In this document: piece by piece, positions 47,461-58,739 of the stretch | Layout of the letters: every line of letters begins with the position of its first letter | How positions within the stretch are numbered: the first letter of the stretch is position 1 | NCBI GenBank assembly: GCA_028015205.1 | Contig: CM051510.1 | Location: 26,598,580 to 26,662,579 of the forward strand | Reading direction: 5' to 3' | From: Mytilisepta virgata | Taxonomy: Eukaryota; Mollusca; Bivalvia; Mytilida; Mytilidae | Length of the DNA stretch: 64,000 nucleotides | Program-made: the position numbers and the translations under genes | Notes under the pieces: generated by a model | Told to the model about the DNA's origin: nothing | What the model saw: only the letters and a program-made list of their open reading frames with translations | Database searches by the model: none

Positions 47461-48166
47461 AACAAAGAGAGCCAGGTTTGGAGACTATTGAAACTGATTT
47501 AGTCGATACAACGGCAACAGTGACGGACTCGGACAACAGTCAATCATCTGCTGGTGCTCCACCTGATATTACACAAATAGGGTCATCATTTGATGATGAA
47601 AGTGAGGCTTACTGCAGCGACCCTCCAGATCTGAATCCAGAAGATGCAGATTTAGGTACCATAGAAGCATTACCAAAGACTGTGTCGGTTACTGATACAT
47701 TAGAAATAACAGACAGTAATGGTCCTCCTGATCTTACCAATTCGGATGATTTTGATTATGGGAGCAACCAAGAAGTTTTGGGTCTTGAGGAATCCGATTT
47801 TCCAGATGTAATTGAAGCTGAAGCCTGTAATCCAGAAACAGGTGATTCAGTTGATATCGAAAACCAGGCTTTTCTTTCCGCAAACTCGCCACAGGATTCC
47901 AGTCCATTCATATCGGAATCTGGAACTGACATATCCCTAGCCCAAGAAGTCTCCAAGAATTATCTACCTAGTAGGTACTCAGAATCTCGTTTCAGTGAGT
48001 CTCTCTTGGCTGTAGCACCCGACGATATTTTACCTGTTAGACCAGGTGATATTTTACCTGTCCAAGGACAACAACAGGTACCCTTACCTGTACAACAGTT
48101 TCCAATTAAACGTGGTCCTGGTAGACCGAGAAAAGATGGTTTGGATGTACAGCCTAGAAAAAAAAC
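47461..48166 (+). CDS. KMT2C/D: KMT2C/D exon a: acidic region and AT-hook
   Basis: 706 nt after a pyrimidine-rich TTTTTTTAG acceptor, entering in phase 1 and leaving in phase 2 at AAAC/GTAAGA. Low-complexity acidic protein with three PPD(L/I) motifs (APPDITQ, DPPDLNP, GPPDLTN) and a short duplication DDILPVRPGDILPVQ. Near the end is KRGPGRPRKDG, a canonical AT-hook for the DNA minor groove, as in vertebrate KMT2C. An in-frame ATG at 47409 lies in the intron and is not taken as the start. Confidence 0.85.
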
Positions 48167-51100
48167 GTAAGAATACTGTTACTCTTAAGAAATACTTCTT
48201 ATTATATCTGGAAAACTTTTATTTTGTGAAAAAAAATTGTCAATATTAGATGATGCAATAGGCAGTGTTTTAGTAATTTCCAAATTACACTTGTTTTCTA
48301 AAATTATGGACGGGATTTGAAAGAAGAGTTCACGGAAAAAAATATTTATTGGTAAGAGAGAATATTACAAATTATTTTTTTTAGCAAAATTATATGAATG
48401 CTTGGGAAAAAGTTTGCACTATTGATTTTCTGCATTTCAAAATCACAGAGAGGCAATTAGCTCTGGGAAAAAAATTTTGCAACTCACTGCAAGCCGTAAT
48501 TTGCACTGTCGAGTAAAAAACATTGATAGTAATTGCCATTTTAACAGATCGAATTTGAATATTTCACATTTTATTTGATTATCCTATGAATCCTGTAAGT
48601 TACTGCTGTACAGTGTATGTTACCTTCATTTTACCAACATAAAAATAGATTTTGTTCTACATGCTAAGCTCAATTGTCATTGCAGGAAAGTGAAAAGCAA
48701 TATTAAAGCAAGTCATAATATCATGGCACACAGTTCAGCAGGTCACTTTGCTCCTATGGAAGTCCTGGATAATAATAGTCAAGGATCTTCATCACTTGGA
48801 GAGATTTCATCGGAAATTGCCATGGAAACAGCTCCTTTTGGAATGTCCGAAGAAGAGTCAAGTAAGTTGAATACAGAAAGACAATACATACTTGTAAAAT
48901 TATTTAGAATAACAATTAAAATCCAAACCAGGGTGTTCGCCACAAATTTGTACAAAGTACAGATTACTTTGATGTTATTCAGTTCTTTTAAAGAAGCAAT
49001 ACAAATTTTCAAATGACTCGTTAAATTTTTCCAGGATATGATTTTAATCCTATATATAGCAGGGCTTACCAAACTGGGCTATTAGGGCGATTAAGTCGCC
49101 TAATGCTCGCCAATGTCGCCCTGTTATCGGCTCCAGAGCGACAAATGAGTAGCCCTGTGTTTTTAAGTAAGGCACCTCCGAACAACGTACGTAATCAGAT
49201 GCGTCTGAAGACCGTTATTTGCATTAGAAATCTCGAGCCGCCATTTTGCCACCATTTTTTGTTTTCTTGGAGATCAAAGAAACGACAAAAAGTAAACTAG
49301 CAATCGGAATTCTCGTGATTTTTCATTGGTCACGGTGTTTTTTACTGACCAGTAACAATATGTAGACCTTATTTAAAAATAAATTTAGGGGATTTTGACA
49401 TATCTATGCACAAATGAAAATTTTTCAATACATTTATTGATTATTAAGGTGTTCAAGCAAGGTGAATGGAAGGATTTTAAGAGTATGTTTGAGAAAAAAT
49501 AATAGTAAAGATTATAGATAAATAAATATTAAAAAATAAAATGACAATAATAAATACATGTAAGTTATGTCAAAAGGTACAAATATTTTTGCTCATATCT
49601 GTAGCAGAAACTTTCTTCCAAGTTCGGAGCACCACTGCATAATTTCATTTTTTTTTTATTTAAAATTATATTCGTCAGTATTTTAACATGTTTAAGGCAG
49701 CACATGATTTTAATTAAACTTTAACAATTATACAATAGGCCTACCATGGTCAAAATCATGCAGTAATGTACGTTAAAAAAGTGATCATGAGTCCTGGGAC
49801 TGGGACTCATCATTCTGGAAAATGATGAGTCCCAGGACTCATCATGAAAAATTCTTAGTGAGAACCCTGTTTAGTCATAAATTTATTATGTCTGTTATGC
49901 TGGATCAAATATCAAATAAATAAAATATGAAAATCAGAAATTGAGTTTTATTCATTTCAAATATAAATTAATCAGTTTATTACAAGATATCATCATGGCT
50001 GTAGAGGAAACCTGCAAAAATAGTAAAAAAAGTATTAAACATCTCTAAGTATACAAATCAAATGTATATAAGACAAACTCACAATCTCTGACAAAGGATA
50101 TTGATTAAATGCACATGAGACAAAATCTCAGATTATGACTGAAATGGAAGGATATGGAGTAAATGTAGATAAAATCTCAAACAATACAGGATAAAACACA
50201 ATAAAGGAATGTATAGTATACACTATAAGACACAAAATAACAGGTATTTACTCGACAGGCGACGAATTGGGGGAATAAAACAGTCTCCCTGGTGGACTTG
50301 GAAGTCTCCCTGTTGCTACCCTAAGGGAGACTCTGAGTCTCCCTGTTATTTTCAAGTGTGGTGAGCCCTGATATAGTATAACTAATCGGTGAATTCAAAT
50401 ACCAGAACTAAACAAAGCGTGACCAAACTACACAGCATTTCAATAGTGGGCAGCGTGCACTAGTCATCTACAGATGTACTTCGGTCACTGGTTGTTTATT
50501 TCTGGTATTTCAATTCAGCGATTAGCTATACTTTTTATTACATTGTACAGAATCAAGCATTTTGGCAGAAATGAATTGAAATAAAACGGACTATGTCTTT
50601 AAATATCTCTCCACAGCGATTGTGATGTCACTTCCTAGAGTGAAATACCCACTGTTCTTTTCACATGTGATTTACCAGATTTGCTTGTAATAATACTATT
50701 TACTATATACATTGTATTTTCCCTTACATTGTACATGTATTTTTGGTTTCAAACAATGTGAGAGGAAATTCTGGTTTACTTTCACTCAGACAGCTTCTTG
50801 TTTGAAGGTTGATTGAGAAATATCTGATAAATTCTTTGATATCAGTTGTGCAAACTACATTGGTTTATGACTCATCAGTTGTGCTCAAGGCCTAAAATGT
50901 TTAAAACCAAAACAATGATCCAAAAAGTTGACGAGCAAATTCGAAGTGACCAAAAGGGTGAAGCCAAAACCATTTAAGGATAGAGCTCTGCATGAGGGAG
51001 ATACTCCTTCGTTTTCACAAAATTTAACATTTTTGGAACTAATGATTATATTTATTGAAAAATTTTAAAGATTTTATATGGCATTATTAGATCAATTTCA

Positions 51101-54100
51101 TTATTCCAGGGGCCTCGGTGGCGGAGTGGTCTAGGTAGTTCGTCATGAATACTAATGATCACTACGCTGAGGTTGTGAGTTCGAATCTCACCTGTGGTGG
51201 GGTGTGTTCGACTCTGATCTTAATTGACAAGGATTGCCAATTTTCCTACCGAAGGTCGTGGTTCTCTTCGGCAACTCCGTCTTACTCCACCAATAAAAAG
51301 TGGCTGCCGCAAAAATGGCCAAATTTGCTGAGAACGGCGTAAAACCCCAACTAAACAAACAAACAATCAATATTCAAAATGTTTGTATTTTGCAGATTCG
51401 ATGTACCAGTTAGAAGAGGGAACTGATATGTAAGTATCATAATTATATGTTATATTGGAAAATTACTTTCATGTTTGTTGTTATAATTTAAGGATATAAA
51501 ATATCTGTTGTTAATATTAATTTTTATTGGAAAAACTTCACATTTGTGAAAAAGAAACCTGGCAAAAATGTATACACTTATTTGAATCAGTGATAATTAT
51601 ATTTAACAGTACATGTATATGGTTGAAATAACAAAATACCAAAATTTTAGTATTGTCAGAACCTAAAACTTTTTTTTGCTGAACTAAAGAAATAAAGCAA
51701 TTGATGGTATGGGAGTCTGGTACATTTTATGAAATGCAATGGAAAATAGCACAATAAAAATTCGTTCCATTATATTCACTGTATGTTTAATGCATTTTAA
51801 ATTTTGTAATTTTAGTCCATTGAGAGTATGCAGCTTATGTAATCTGGCAGAACGTAGTCTTTTAGGACAAGGTGATATATGTCGTTATGAGCCTACACCT
51901 GGGTTCAATCCATTTAAACAGACCCCTTCTAAGCTAGAGAGGAAGTTCAGTCCAGACCCAGAGGAGAAAGATGGGGAAAAGGGTCCTAAACCTTTGACAT
52001 GGAGAAGAAATAGAGGTCCTATCAAGGGAACAAAGTAAGTTTTAAAACAATATATAGTTGTCATGGAAAGTTTGTCGTTTATTTCATATTTAGTTGTATT
52101 CTTACCAATCGTATTTGATGCATTACTTATAGGATAACTAATTCAAGAATTGGTATATCGCAAAATATAGCGGATGAGGGAATTATTAGTGTTTTCCGGT
52201 CACGAGTTGAATATATTCGATATTCAAATTCTTGAATTAGTTATACTGTTTATTACATTGATAAAATAGACAAAAAATGCTTCAAAAGTGTCATATTTTC
52301 CTTAGATCCCTTCCTGAATCTTTCAACGTAACAAAAATTTGTTAGTAACGCCCTTAACGACGTTAAATAAAAACCAATCTTTCACTGAGTGAAAATATCA
52401 AATTCATTTTCACTGGAAATTACGATAAATCACCATCATCAATGTAATAAATGTTTATGAACAAACAACAAAATTGATAACAGGAAAGGCCAACAATGAC
52501 ATATTATTCAATTATGCACATTTCAGTAATTCATGTTTCTCCAAATTTGCTGGAAGTGGTAGAAATACAGTTGACTCTCGTTATCTCAAATCATGAGTCT
52601 GATTTTTTTATGAGGTTCCAAATGTTGACAGTGCAAATATATGTATTTTGACTCCTGTTTAGTCAAATTTTCTTCTATCTCAAACTAAATTTTCAGTACC
52701 AAATTATCAAAGCAACAAAAATTTTATTTGTTATTTCGAATAATCATCTTCTGTCAAAAAAACATCTTGCTTAATAATTGTCTTCAGAGGTAAGTTGTAT
52801 TTCTGGTATTATAATTGACAATCAGCGTCTGTTGATATCTTTCGTGATATTGATTTATTCAAAAGTCACATTGATTTTAAAAAAACAATTCACCTTGAGT
52901 AGATTAATGGGTGTCAATTGATCTACATTGGTTTTTAATCAACAACTTAAATTAACTTACCTAATGATTTTTTTGTCATCTTGCTCATTTTTTCTTCAAA
53001 TCTTTTTATTATTTTTATAAATATAAAATTTAATATATTATATAAGTATCTGAACATGGATAAATGAACTGAGGTCTTGATAGTACATGTAGACAATCGT
53101 TTTACTCCCGCATCTGTAGAGGTTTTAGATTTAACAGAAGTAATACATTATCTCCCCTTCATAACTAGTAAAATTTGTTTGCTCACTTTTAGTTGAATTT
53201 CGTGTATCTTGAATTTTTTTTGCCGTCTGAAGGACTTTGAAATAACAAGAGTTGACTGTAATATAGGGTTATTTTTTTAATGTGTATTCAGGCAATAGAC
53301 CAGAATATTTTTCCCAAGGTACTGGGAACAGCTTAGTGTTCTATTGCCCGAGGCCAATGTCTTAGGACAATAGAACCCCTGAACTGTTCCCAGGACCGAG
53401 GGAAAAATTTCTAGCCTATTGCTCATGCTACACATTCATTAACTATTTCATTATCTTATAGTAGTTTTGAGATGTATTTTCAAAGTTTTAGGATACAACT
53501 AAAAATTTTTCAAAACAGTTAACACCACATCTGTAATTTTCAAGAAGTGTTTCTGAATTCCATACTGTATAGATAGCATAGACATCTTGGAATATAGGTC
53601 CCCATTTTTATTTTGCACTGCGGCATAGAATGTTTTCAACTGGCTACACAAATAAGCATCAGACATTTGCTCAAGATCGTGGAAGAGAATGTAACTGATT
53701 GCACAAAATGCAGTCAAATGCAGTCAAAATATTTACGGCCAATTTTATGGATGGTTTTATGTTCTTCGAATCCATATTATCTAATAATTTTTCTAAAACT
53801 TCATCATCAACACTAGAGAATCTTTCATTTTCAGCCGTGTTGTTGTTGTCGTCTGTCAGTGAATAACCGATTCATTTGAACGTTTTATTACTTTTGGAAT
53901 TTAGATGCTATGATAAATATTTGGTTGGGTTAATGAATATTGGTAAGGCATAATTGACCAATCATACAGCCAGTCAAATGGTCATGGGCAAAAGAATGTT
54001 TATTGCCCGATAGACAAATTAAAAGTGAAATGTGGTTAAAACTAAAATATCCCCAATAGAAAGGTACTAATATACTATTAGGTAATCTTAATTGTAAAGA

Positions 54101-57100
54101 GCAATTAAGTCAAATAATGTTTGAAGAACCAAATTAGCCTTTTTTAACAAATAATCATTTATTTTATTATATTGTAGAGAAAGAAGTAAATCCCCAAGAC
54201 GGTATCCTCATAACTGGGACGACGATTCATGCTTTGTTGGAAATGAATTAAGCTTTGTAGGATTTACTGATGATGTTGATCTAAGTCAGATATTTGAAGG
54301 ATCAGGTAAAAATAATGGACATCAAAGTCAAGTGTGAAAGAAAATCTTTTGAACGAACATCACAGGTTATTTGTGATTTGTAAAGAAATTAAAAATAAAA
54401 TCCCTTCAATTTTACCGTAGATTTTGAAAACCATTTAAACAAAAAAATTCAATATAGTTTTGTGTAATCATCGTGTAAAGGAGAGATATCTTTTAAGGGA
54501 CTTAAGAACAGTTAAGTAAGTTTCCTTTTTATATATCACTTCTGTATTTTTATATGTACATTTAATGTATGAATGGGTCAATAATAGTTCCACATACTGT
54601 GAAAGTAGTTGAACACATTTTTTATTGGTCATATATATATAGCATGAATTTTAGATATAAACTTAGGTTTTATCATTGTATATTTGTATTGTAGGACATG
54701 TTTGGTCTCACCATTGCTGTGCTGCCTGGTCTGAGGGTGTGGTCCAATCATGCAATCTATTGTTACTATATGTTGACAAGGCAGTATTTGGTGGAATCTC
54801 CCAGGTAACCATATATTCAGTTAACTCTTTGTAAATTTGGACAAATCTAAGCAGGGCCTAATCTAGGATTTTGAAGAGGGAGAAGTGACTTCTCCTTCCA
54901 GGATGGATTAGGGAGAAGTGGTCATTTTTCTGGCGAAGTGGACTTTAATACACAGTATCGGTTGCGCTTTTTCTGTGTGTCTGTTTTCAATGGCATATAT
55001 ATAAATATAAGTTTGATAAACTATAAAAAATTAGGACAGTTATATACAGTTTGATTTTCTTTTGATCTACTAATTTTGAGTACTTGAGTAATTTAATTTT
55101 CACAGCTTACCAATATATTTTATTATCAAAGGATAAGTTGTCAAAACATTGTGTCATTGTAACTCAAGATTCTCATACTCAATGTCACCCAAGCCAACTT
55201 TCAATCACATAACTAACCTATTAACGGCTATCTTTCATCATAGGTGTTTCCTTGTAATCCTAACTGTAGAACAAAACAACAATCAGCTGATCATATAAAA
55301 ATAAAAAAATAGTTGACTTTGTGATTACGCAACATCGTCCTGACGCCATGCATCTTCAATTCATAACAAACGAATGAAACGATATTTCGATTTCCCCTAA
55401 ATAGTTTTGAATATAAAATTCAAATAGGTTTAAAGTCGCCGTTGTATTTATTTCAATCAAACATTGACAATATAAGTCGTGGGCCACTTCAAAATTCCGA
55501 TTCTTGATGGTCGCCATTTTGTTTCAAAAATTTACCTGTGCTAAAAATTTCATGAGTTATCTCCCATTTACTGATATTTCGATAGCGACTTCACTTCGCC
55601 AAGAAATGAATAGGCCGGCGAGATTTAGCGATTTTGAAAATTCTTTGGCGACTTAAATTCTCATTTCGCCGGCAAGATTAGGCCCTGATCTGAGTTGAAT
55701 TTACAGAGGAGGTTAACTATCTTTATGGGCTATTCGTTGTTATCGTAAACCATATTTATTTATTTTTACCTGGAAGTTTTTTTAAAAGTCCAAGTAAACT
55801 GGTTTGGTCACATTCTACAAAAGCAGTTTATTTTTGTGTATATAATTATTGCGTACATATATATATGTCTGGTTTATGATTCTGTTGTTAGATGTAAGAA
55901 TTAAAAAAAAAATTACAAAAATCCTTTGGAAACTTTTTTTCCCTGTTTTATAAAGTTTCGTTTTTGTAAATGAAACTTACTTGTTAATAATCTGATAAAT
56001 GACTTATTTTACTTAATTACATGAATAAATAATAGTAATTGTCTGTCTCTTAGTTACAAATGTGAGAATTACAACCAAAATGTTTATATTTATGATGTAT
56101 GGTATTTAGTCCTTTATTACAATGAGACAGACTGAAATTTGAATGAAGATCAATTTGTAAATACATGTAAGACTCAAGTACAATGTATATACTTCTTATT
56201 TATAGAAATGTAATTATTGCCACCGATATGGAGCCACCATCAAATGCCGCATTCAGACCTGTGATAATATGTATCATTATCCATGTGCTGCAGCTCATGG
56301 CTGTTTCCAGGATATAAAAACTCTGACCCTGTTATGTCCTGATCACACCAGTCAGGCACATGCAATAGGTAAGTTTTATAAAGGAAAAAGAAAATATATT
56401 ATAGGGAGTTGCAGATTATTGCTTAGTTGATGATTTATTTATTTTAGCCCACCTGGAACAGTTTTTAGTTCACCTTGGACAGTTTTTTTTTTAGCTCACC
56501 TGGAACAGTTTTTTAGCCCACCTGGAACAGTTCTTTAGCCCATCTGATTTTTTAGCTCACCTGGAACAGTTTTTTTTTAGCCCACCTGGAACAGTTTTTT
56601 TTTAGCCCACCTGGAACAGTTTTTTTTAGCTCAACTGGAACATTTTTTTTTAGCCCACCTGGAACAATTTTTTTTTAACTCACATGGAACAGTTTTTTAG
56701 CCCACCTGGAACAGTTTTTTTAGCCCACCTGGAACATTTTTTTTTTAGCCCACCTGGAACAGTTTTTTAGCTCTCCTGGAAGTTTTTTCCATTGGATCTA
56801 TTGCTATTACTTGACTTCCATCATCATCATTGACATTATCATGTTTCATCCTGGACACTTAAATATTCTTCTCTGAAATCATTACGTCATTAAAACTATT
56901 AATGGTCATCAGGTGGTCTTCATTTGAAATTTTATCTCATGACCCAGTCCTATGATTTCTACTACAAGAAAACTTAATTTAACATTGGTCGTAATGAAAA
57001 AATTGACTTAAAAATCTTGTGTAAGAAAGCACTTAGTTAATTGTAACCAGTTTTAGGAGAAATGGTCTATAACTTTCCCTCTCTGAAAATTGGCCAGAAA

Positions 57101-57377
57101 AAAATTGTACTTACGTGTGTATTTCTCTTAGATTCAATGATATCCCGTAGATATTAGAATTATTCCCATTAGATAATTACATCTTGTATTTATTTTTAGC
57201 TGCTGAAGAAGCCCTTTGTGTAATGTGTGACAATGTTGGAAATGTAGCAGAACAGTTATTTTGTACCAGTTGTGGACATCATTACCATAGCAACTGTATG
57301 AACCCTATAGTGTCATTGACCCCAGAGGTCAGGGCAGGATGGCAGTGCCCAGATTGTAAAGTGTGTCAGAAATGCAG
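47461..57377 (+). CDS. KMT2C/D: KMT2C/KMT2D-type histone H3K4 methyltransferase, N-terminal part
   Basis: Eight exons: 47461-48166, 48686-48861, 51396-51429, 51816-52034, 54178-54305, 54695-54804, 56206-56368, 57200-57377. Phases chain without a break, giving about 571 residues. Visible order: acidic region with LETIETDLVD; AT-hook GRPRKDG (about residue 225); zinc knuckle CSLC and LGQGD (about 311-325); WSHHCCAAW (about 425); PHD CNYC...CDNMYHYPCAA...CPDH (460-505); next PHD CVMC...CTSCGHHYHSNC...WQCPDCKVCQKC (519-571). This is the N-terminal signature of KMT2C/D, nuclear enzymes that mono-methylate H3K4 at enhancers within COMPASS-like complexes with UTX. The first exon entered here is phase 1, so at least one exon lies upstream. 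The rest, including SET, is beyond the window. Confidence 0.92.
48686..48861 (+). CDS. KMT2C/D: KMT2C/D exon b
   Basis: 176 nt, TTGCAG acceptor, GTAAGT donor, phase 2 in and 1 out. Ser/Asn/Glu-rich linker (TKVKSNIKASHNIMAHSS onward) with no domain. Followed by a long intron containing a hAT-like element and a SINE. Confidence 0.8.
49070..50370. mobile_element. hAT-like non-autonomous TIR element in a KMT2C/D intron
   Basis: Left end CAGGGCTTACCAAACT; complement of the right end CAGGGCTCACCACACTTG. Flanks share ATATAG (TATATATAG left, ATATAGTA right), near an 8-bp hAT duplication. CAGGG ends are typical of hAT. The interior has 'gggagactctgagtctccct' words but no transposase. Confidence 0.6.
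50378..50692. mobile_element. Hairpin MITE in a KMT2C/D intron
   Basis: 'gtataactaatcggtgaatt' is answered by 'aattcagcgattagctatac', with a 'gtgacc...ggtcac' core, followed by 'gtgatgtcacttcctagagt'. Same family as 4090-4425 and 20900-21150. Confidence 0.55.
51113..51366 (+). mobile_element. tRNA-derived SINE with AAAC tail (copy 1)
   Basis: Head GGCCTCGGTGGCGGAGTGG with A-box-like GTGGTCTAGG and B box GAGTTCGAATCTC, long variable-arm spacing (Ser/Leu-like), shared body 'gacaaggattgccaattttc' and 'aaaccccaactaaacaaac' tail. It ends about 30 bp before micro-exon c. Confidence 0.8.
51396..51429 (+). CDS. KMT2C/D: KMT2C/D micro-exon c (34 nt)
   Basis: Tiny exon, TTGCAG acceptor and GTAAGT donor, encoding NSMYQLEEGTD. 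It enters in phase 1 and leaves in phase 2, exactly bridging its neighbours; skipping it would break the frame, so it should be constitutive. It starts about 30 bp after the SINE tail. Confidence 0.75.
51816..52034 (+). CDS. KMT2C/D: KMT2C/D exon d: zinc knuckle of the first extended PHD
   Basis: 219 nt encoding PLRVCSLCNLAERSLLGQGD followed by a basic linker. The CxxC and LGQGD match the start of the extended PHD finger of KMT2C/D. Phase 2 to phase 2. Confidence 0.9.
52130..52258. mobile_element. Hairpin MITE in a KMT2C/D intron
   Basis: 'ggataactaattcaagaatt' against 'aattcttgaattagttatac', an almost perfect terminal palindrome, with 'gttttccggtcacgagttga' in the middle, as in 4250-4420. 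Confidence 0.65.
53285..53428. mobile_element. Hairpin MITE in a KMT2C/D intron
   Basis: 'gcaatagaccagaatatttt' with 'actgggaacag' is answered by 'ctgttcccagg' and 'aaaaatttctagcctattgc'. Arms of about 55 bp with a short centre. Confidence 0.65.
54178..54305 (+). CDS. KMT2C/D: KMT2C/D exon e: linker of the extended PHD
   Basis: 128 nt, TTGTAG acceptor, GTAAAA donor. Encodes KERSKSPRRYPHNWDDDSCF then ELSFVGFTDDVDLSQIFEGS, equivalent to the conserved 'ELSLVG...D..ID' segment of vertebrate KMT2C before the HHC motif. Phase 2 in, 1 out. Confidence 0.88.
54695..54804 (+). CDS. KMT2C/D: KMT2C/D exon f: HHC motif of the extended PHD
   Basis: 110 nt encoding GHVWSHHCCAAWSEGVVQSC and LLLYVDKAVFGGISQ. 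The W.HH.C.AW motif supplies zinc ligands linking knuckle and PHD. Phase 1 in, 0 out. Confidence 0.92.
54852..55687. mobile_element. hAT-like 836-bp TIR element in a KMT2C/D intron
   Basis: Left end CAGGGCCTAATCTAGG; complement of the right end CAGGGCCTAATCTTGCC. Flanks ATCTAAG (54845-54851) and ATCTGAG (55688-55694) match at six of seven bases, fitting a hAT duplication. No transposase frame. Confidence 0.68.
56206..56368 (+). CDS. KMT2C/D: KMT2C/D exon g: PHD part of the extended PHD
   Basis: 163 nt encoding KCNYCHRYGATIKC, CDNMYHYPCAAAHGCFQD and LLCPDH. All expected Cys and His ligands are visible. Phase 0 in, 1 out. Confidence 0.93.
56445..56790 (+). repeat. Intronic minisatellite of acceptor-like units, about 15 copies
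   Basis: Units are (T)6-10 AG CCCACCTGGAACAG, 20-27 bp. Each T-run plus AG resembles a 3' splice site on the sense strand. The array lies about 80 bp after exon g and about 410 bp before exon h. Confidence 0.88.
57200..57377 (+). CDS. KMT2C/D: KMT2C/D exon h: next PHD finger
   Basis: 178 nt encoding EEALCVMCDNVGN, LFCTSCGHHYHSNCM and GWQCPDCKVCQKC, closely matching the PHD after the extended PHD in KMT2C/D. It leaves in phase 2 at CAG/GTAATG. No further exon was found to 64000, so the following intron is over 6.6 kb. Confidence 0.93.
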
Positions 57378-57529
57378 GTAATGTCAAACAATTAATAGCA
57401 CATTTCAGTGTTAAAAGACCATAGAAAAAATTATACTTGGAGACGTTTGGATGGATTTTTTTCTGGGATGCACTATAATTTTTTGAAATTTTGATACTTT
57501 TCTTTTTTTTCCCTTTTTTCTGGGGGGTG

Positions 57530-57799
57530 GTGGCTCTTGGTGGCTGAGTGGTCTAGGTAGTTCGACGTGACTACTGATGATCACTAACCTGTCAACACTG
57601 AGGTTGTGAGTTCGAATCTCACCTGTTGCGAGGTGTGTTCAACTCCGATCTTTATTGACAAGGATTGCCAATTTTCCGACCAAAGTTTGGTGGTTCTCTT
57701 TAGATCCTCTGGCTTCCTCCTTCAATAAAAACTGGCCGCCGTGAAATGGCCAAATGTGCTGAAAATGCTGTAAAACCCCAACTAAACAAACAAATAAAC
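57530..57799 (+). mobile_element. tRNA-derived SINE with AAAC tail (copy 2)
   Basis: Same family as 51113-51366: GGTGGCTGAGTGGTCTAGGT, GAGTTCGAATCTC, 'gacaaggattgccaattttc' and 'aaaccccaactaaacaaac'. Located about 150 bp after the PHD exon h, in the same orientation as the gene. Confidence 0.8.
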
Positions 57800-58169
57800 T
57801 TTTTGTTGTGAACATAAAAGTGCTGGTTTCATTTAAAGGAATACTAGAAGGAATCCGTGATTCTTGTGGGAGAGGTAAGTGAGTCGATATTTTATAGGTA
57901 AAAAAAGTGGGGAAAAGATGGTCTTAACAATACTGATGCAGCAGATTATAAAAAAATTAAGAGGGAGATTGCGAACAAAAACCAATATCTTTGATAGCAC
58001 AGTTTCAATTTTATGCGACAATCTCGGCGGGAGTCTTTAAGGAAGAGAAGAGACATACTTTGCTGGTGCAGCTGATTTTTATGGATGCGTGTTCATTGTG
58101 TATCTCCGTACACCAGATATTAACTGGTAACCAATGCATTATCTCAACAATAACAAACGTCCGTCGGTG

Positions 58170-58400
58170 TCGTCGTCGTCGTCGTCGTAAACTTTTCACA
58201 TTTTTATCAACTCCTCTGAAACCACTGAACCAATTTAAACCAAACTTAAGTGGAATGGTCCTTTGATGGTTCCCTTTAAAAACTGTGTTCGGTTTTCCCG
58301 GGCGCCATCCAATATGGCTGCCATGTTCGGACATAGTTTAACCTTGGACCCTATGGGAATTTTAACATTTTCGTTACATTGCCGCTAGTGTACCATTAAT
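58170..58400. repeat. 165-bp-unit repeat, isolated unit
   Basis: Matches 59610-59830 nearly base for base ('gtgttcggttttcccgggcg', 'atggctgccatgttcggaca'), preceded by a GTC trinucleotide run whose complement encodes an Arg-rich chance frame. Confidence 0.75.
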
Positions 58401-58739
58401 TGCAATAGGTACCAGAAAAGAACAATATATATCTGCTGTAAGGGGATGCGCAGTTGTCTTAGTCTTAATGTGTTTTTAGTGAACAATTTTGTATTGTCAT
58501 TATGTCTTTGTTTGTTTTCTAAGTTTTGTCCTTTCCTAGGACTTTAGTCTTTTAATAATTAGGGGACAATCCTGGGGACAACCATTCCATTCTGAGTGTT
58601 TATCATGTACACGCCGCATGAAGAACAGACACACCGTACATGTAGGTGTTCAGCCTGTGATCATTTTTAACTGGGTTTTCGTCTGGAAAAATCTGGTTAT
58701 TGAATTGGTGAATTTGGGCAGTCAGCTGCCAATCGTGTC

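Noticed and set aside
51113..51200. Functional tRNA-Ser/Leu gene
   Set aside because: Only the tRNA-like 5' half is present, fused to a SINE body with an AAAC tail; the same structure recurs at 57530.
58011..58334. ORF with an Arg run
   Set aside because: The run is a GTC trinucleotide repeat within a repeat unit.
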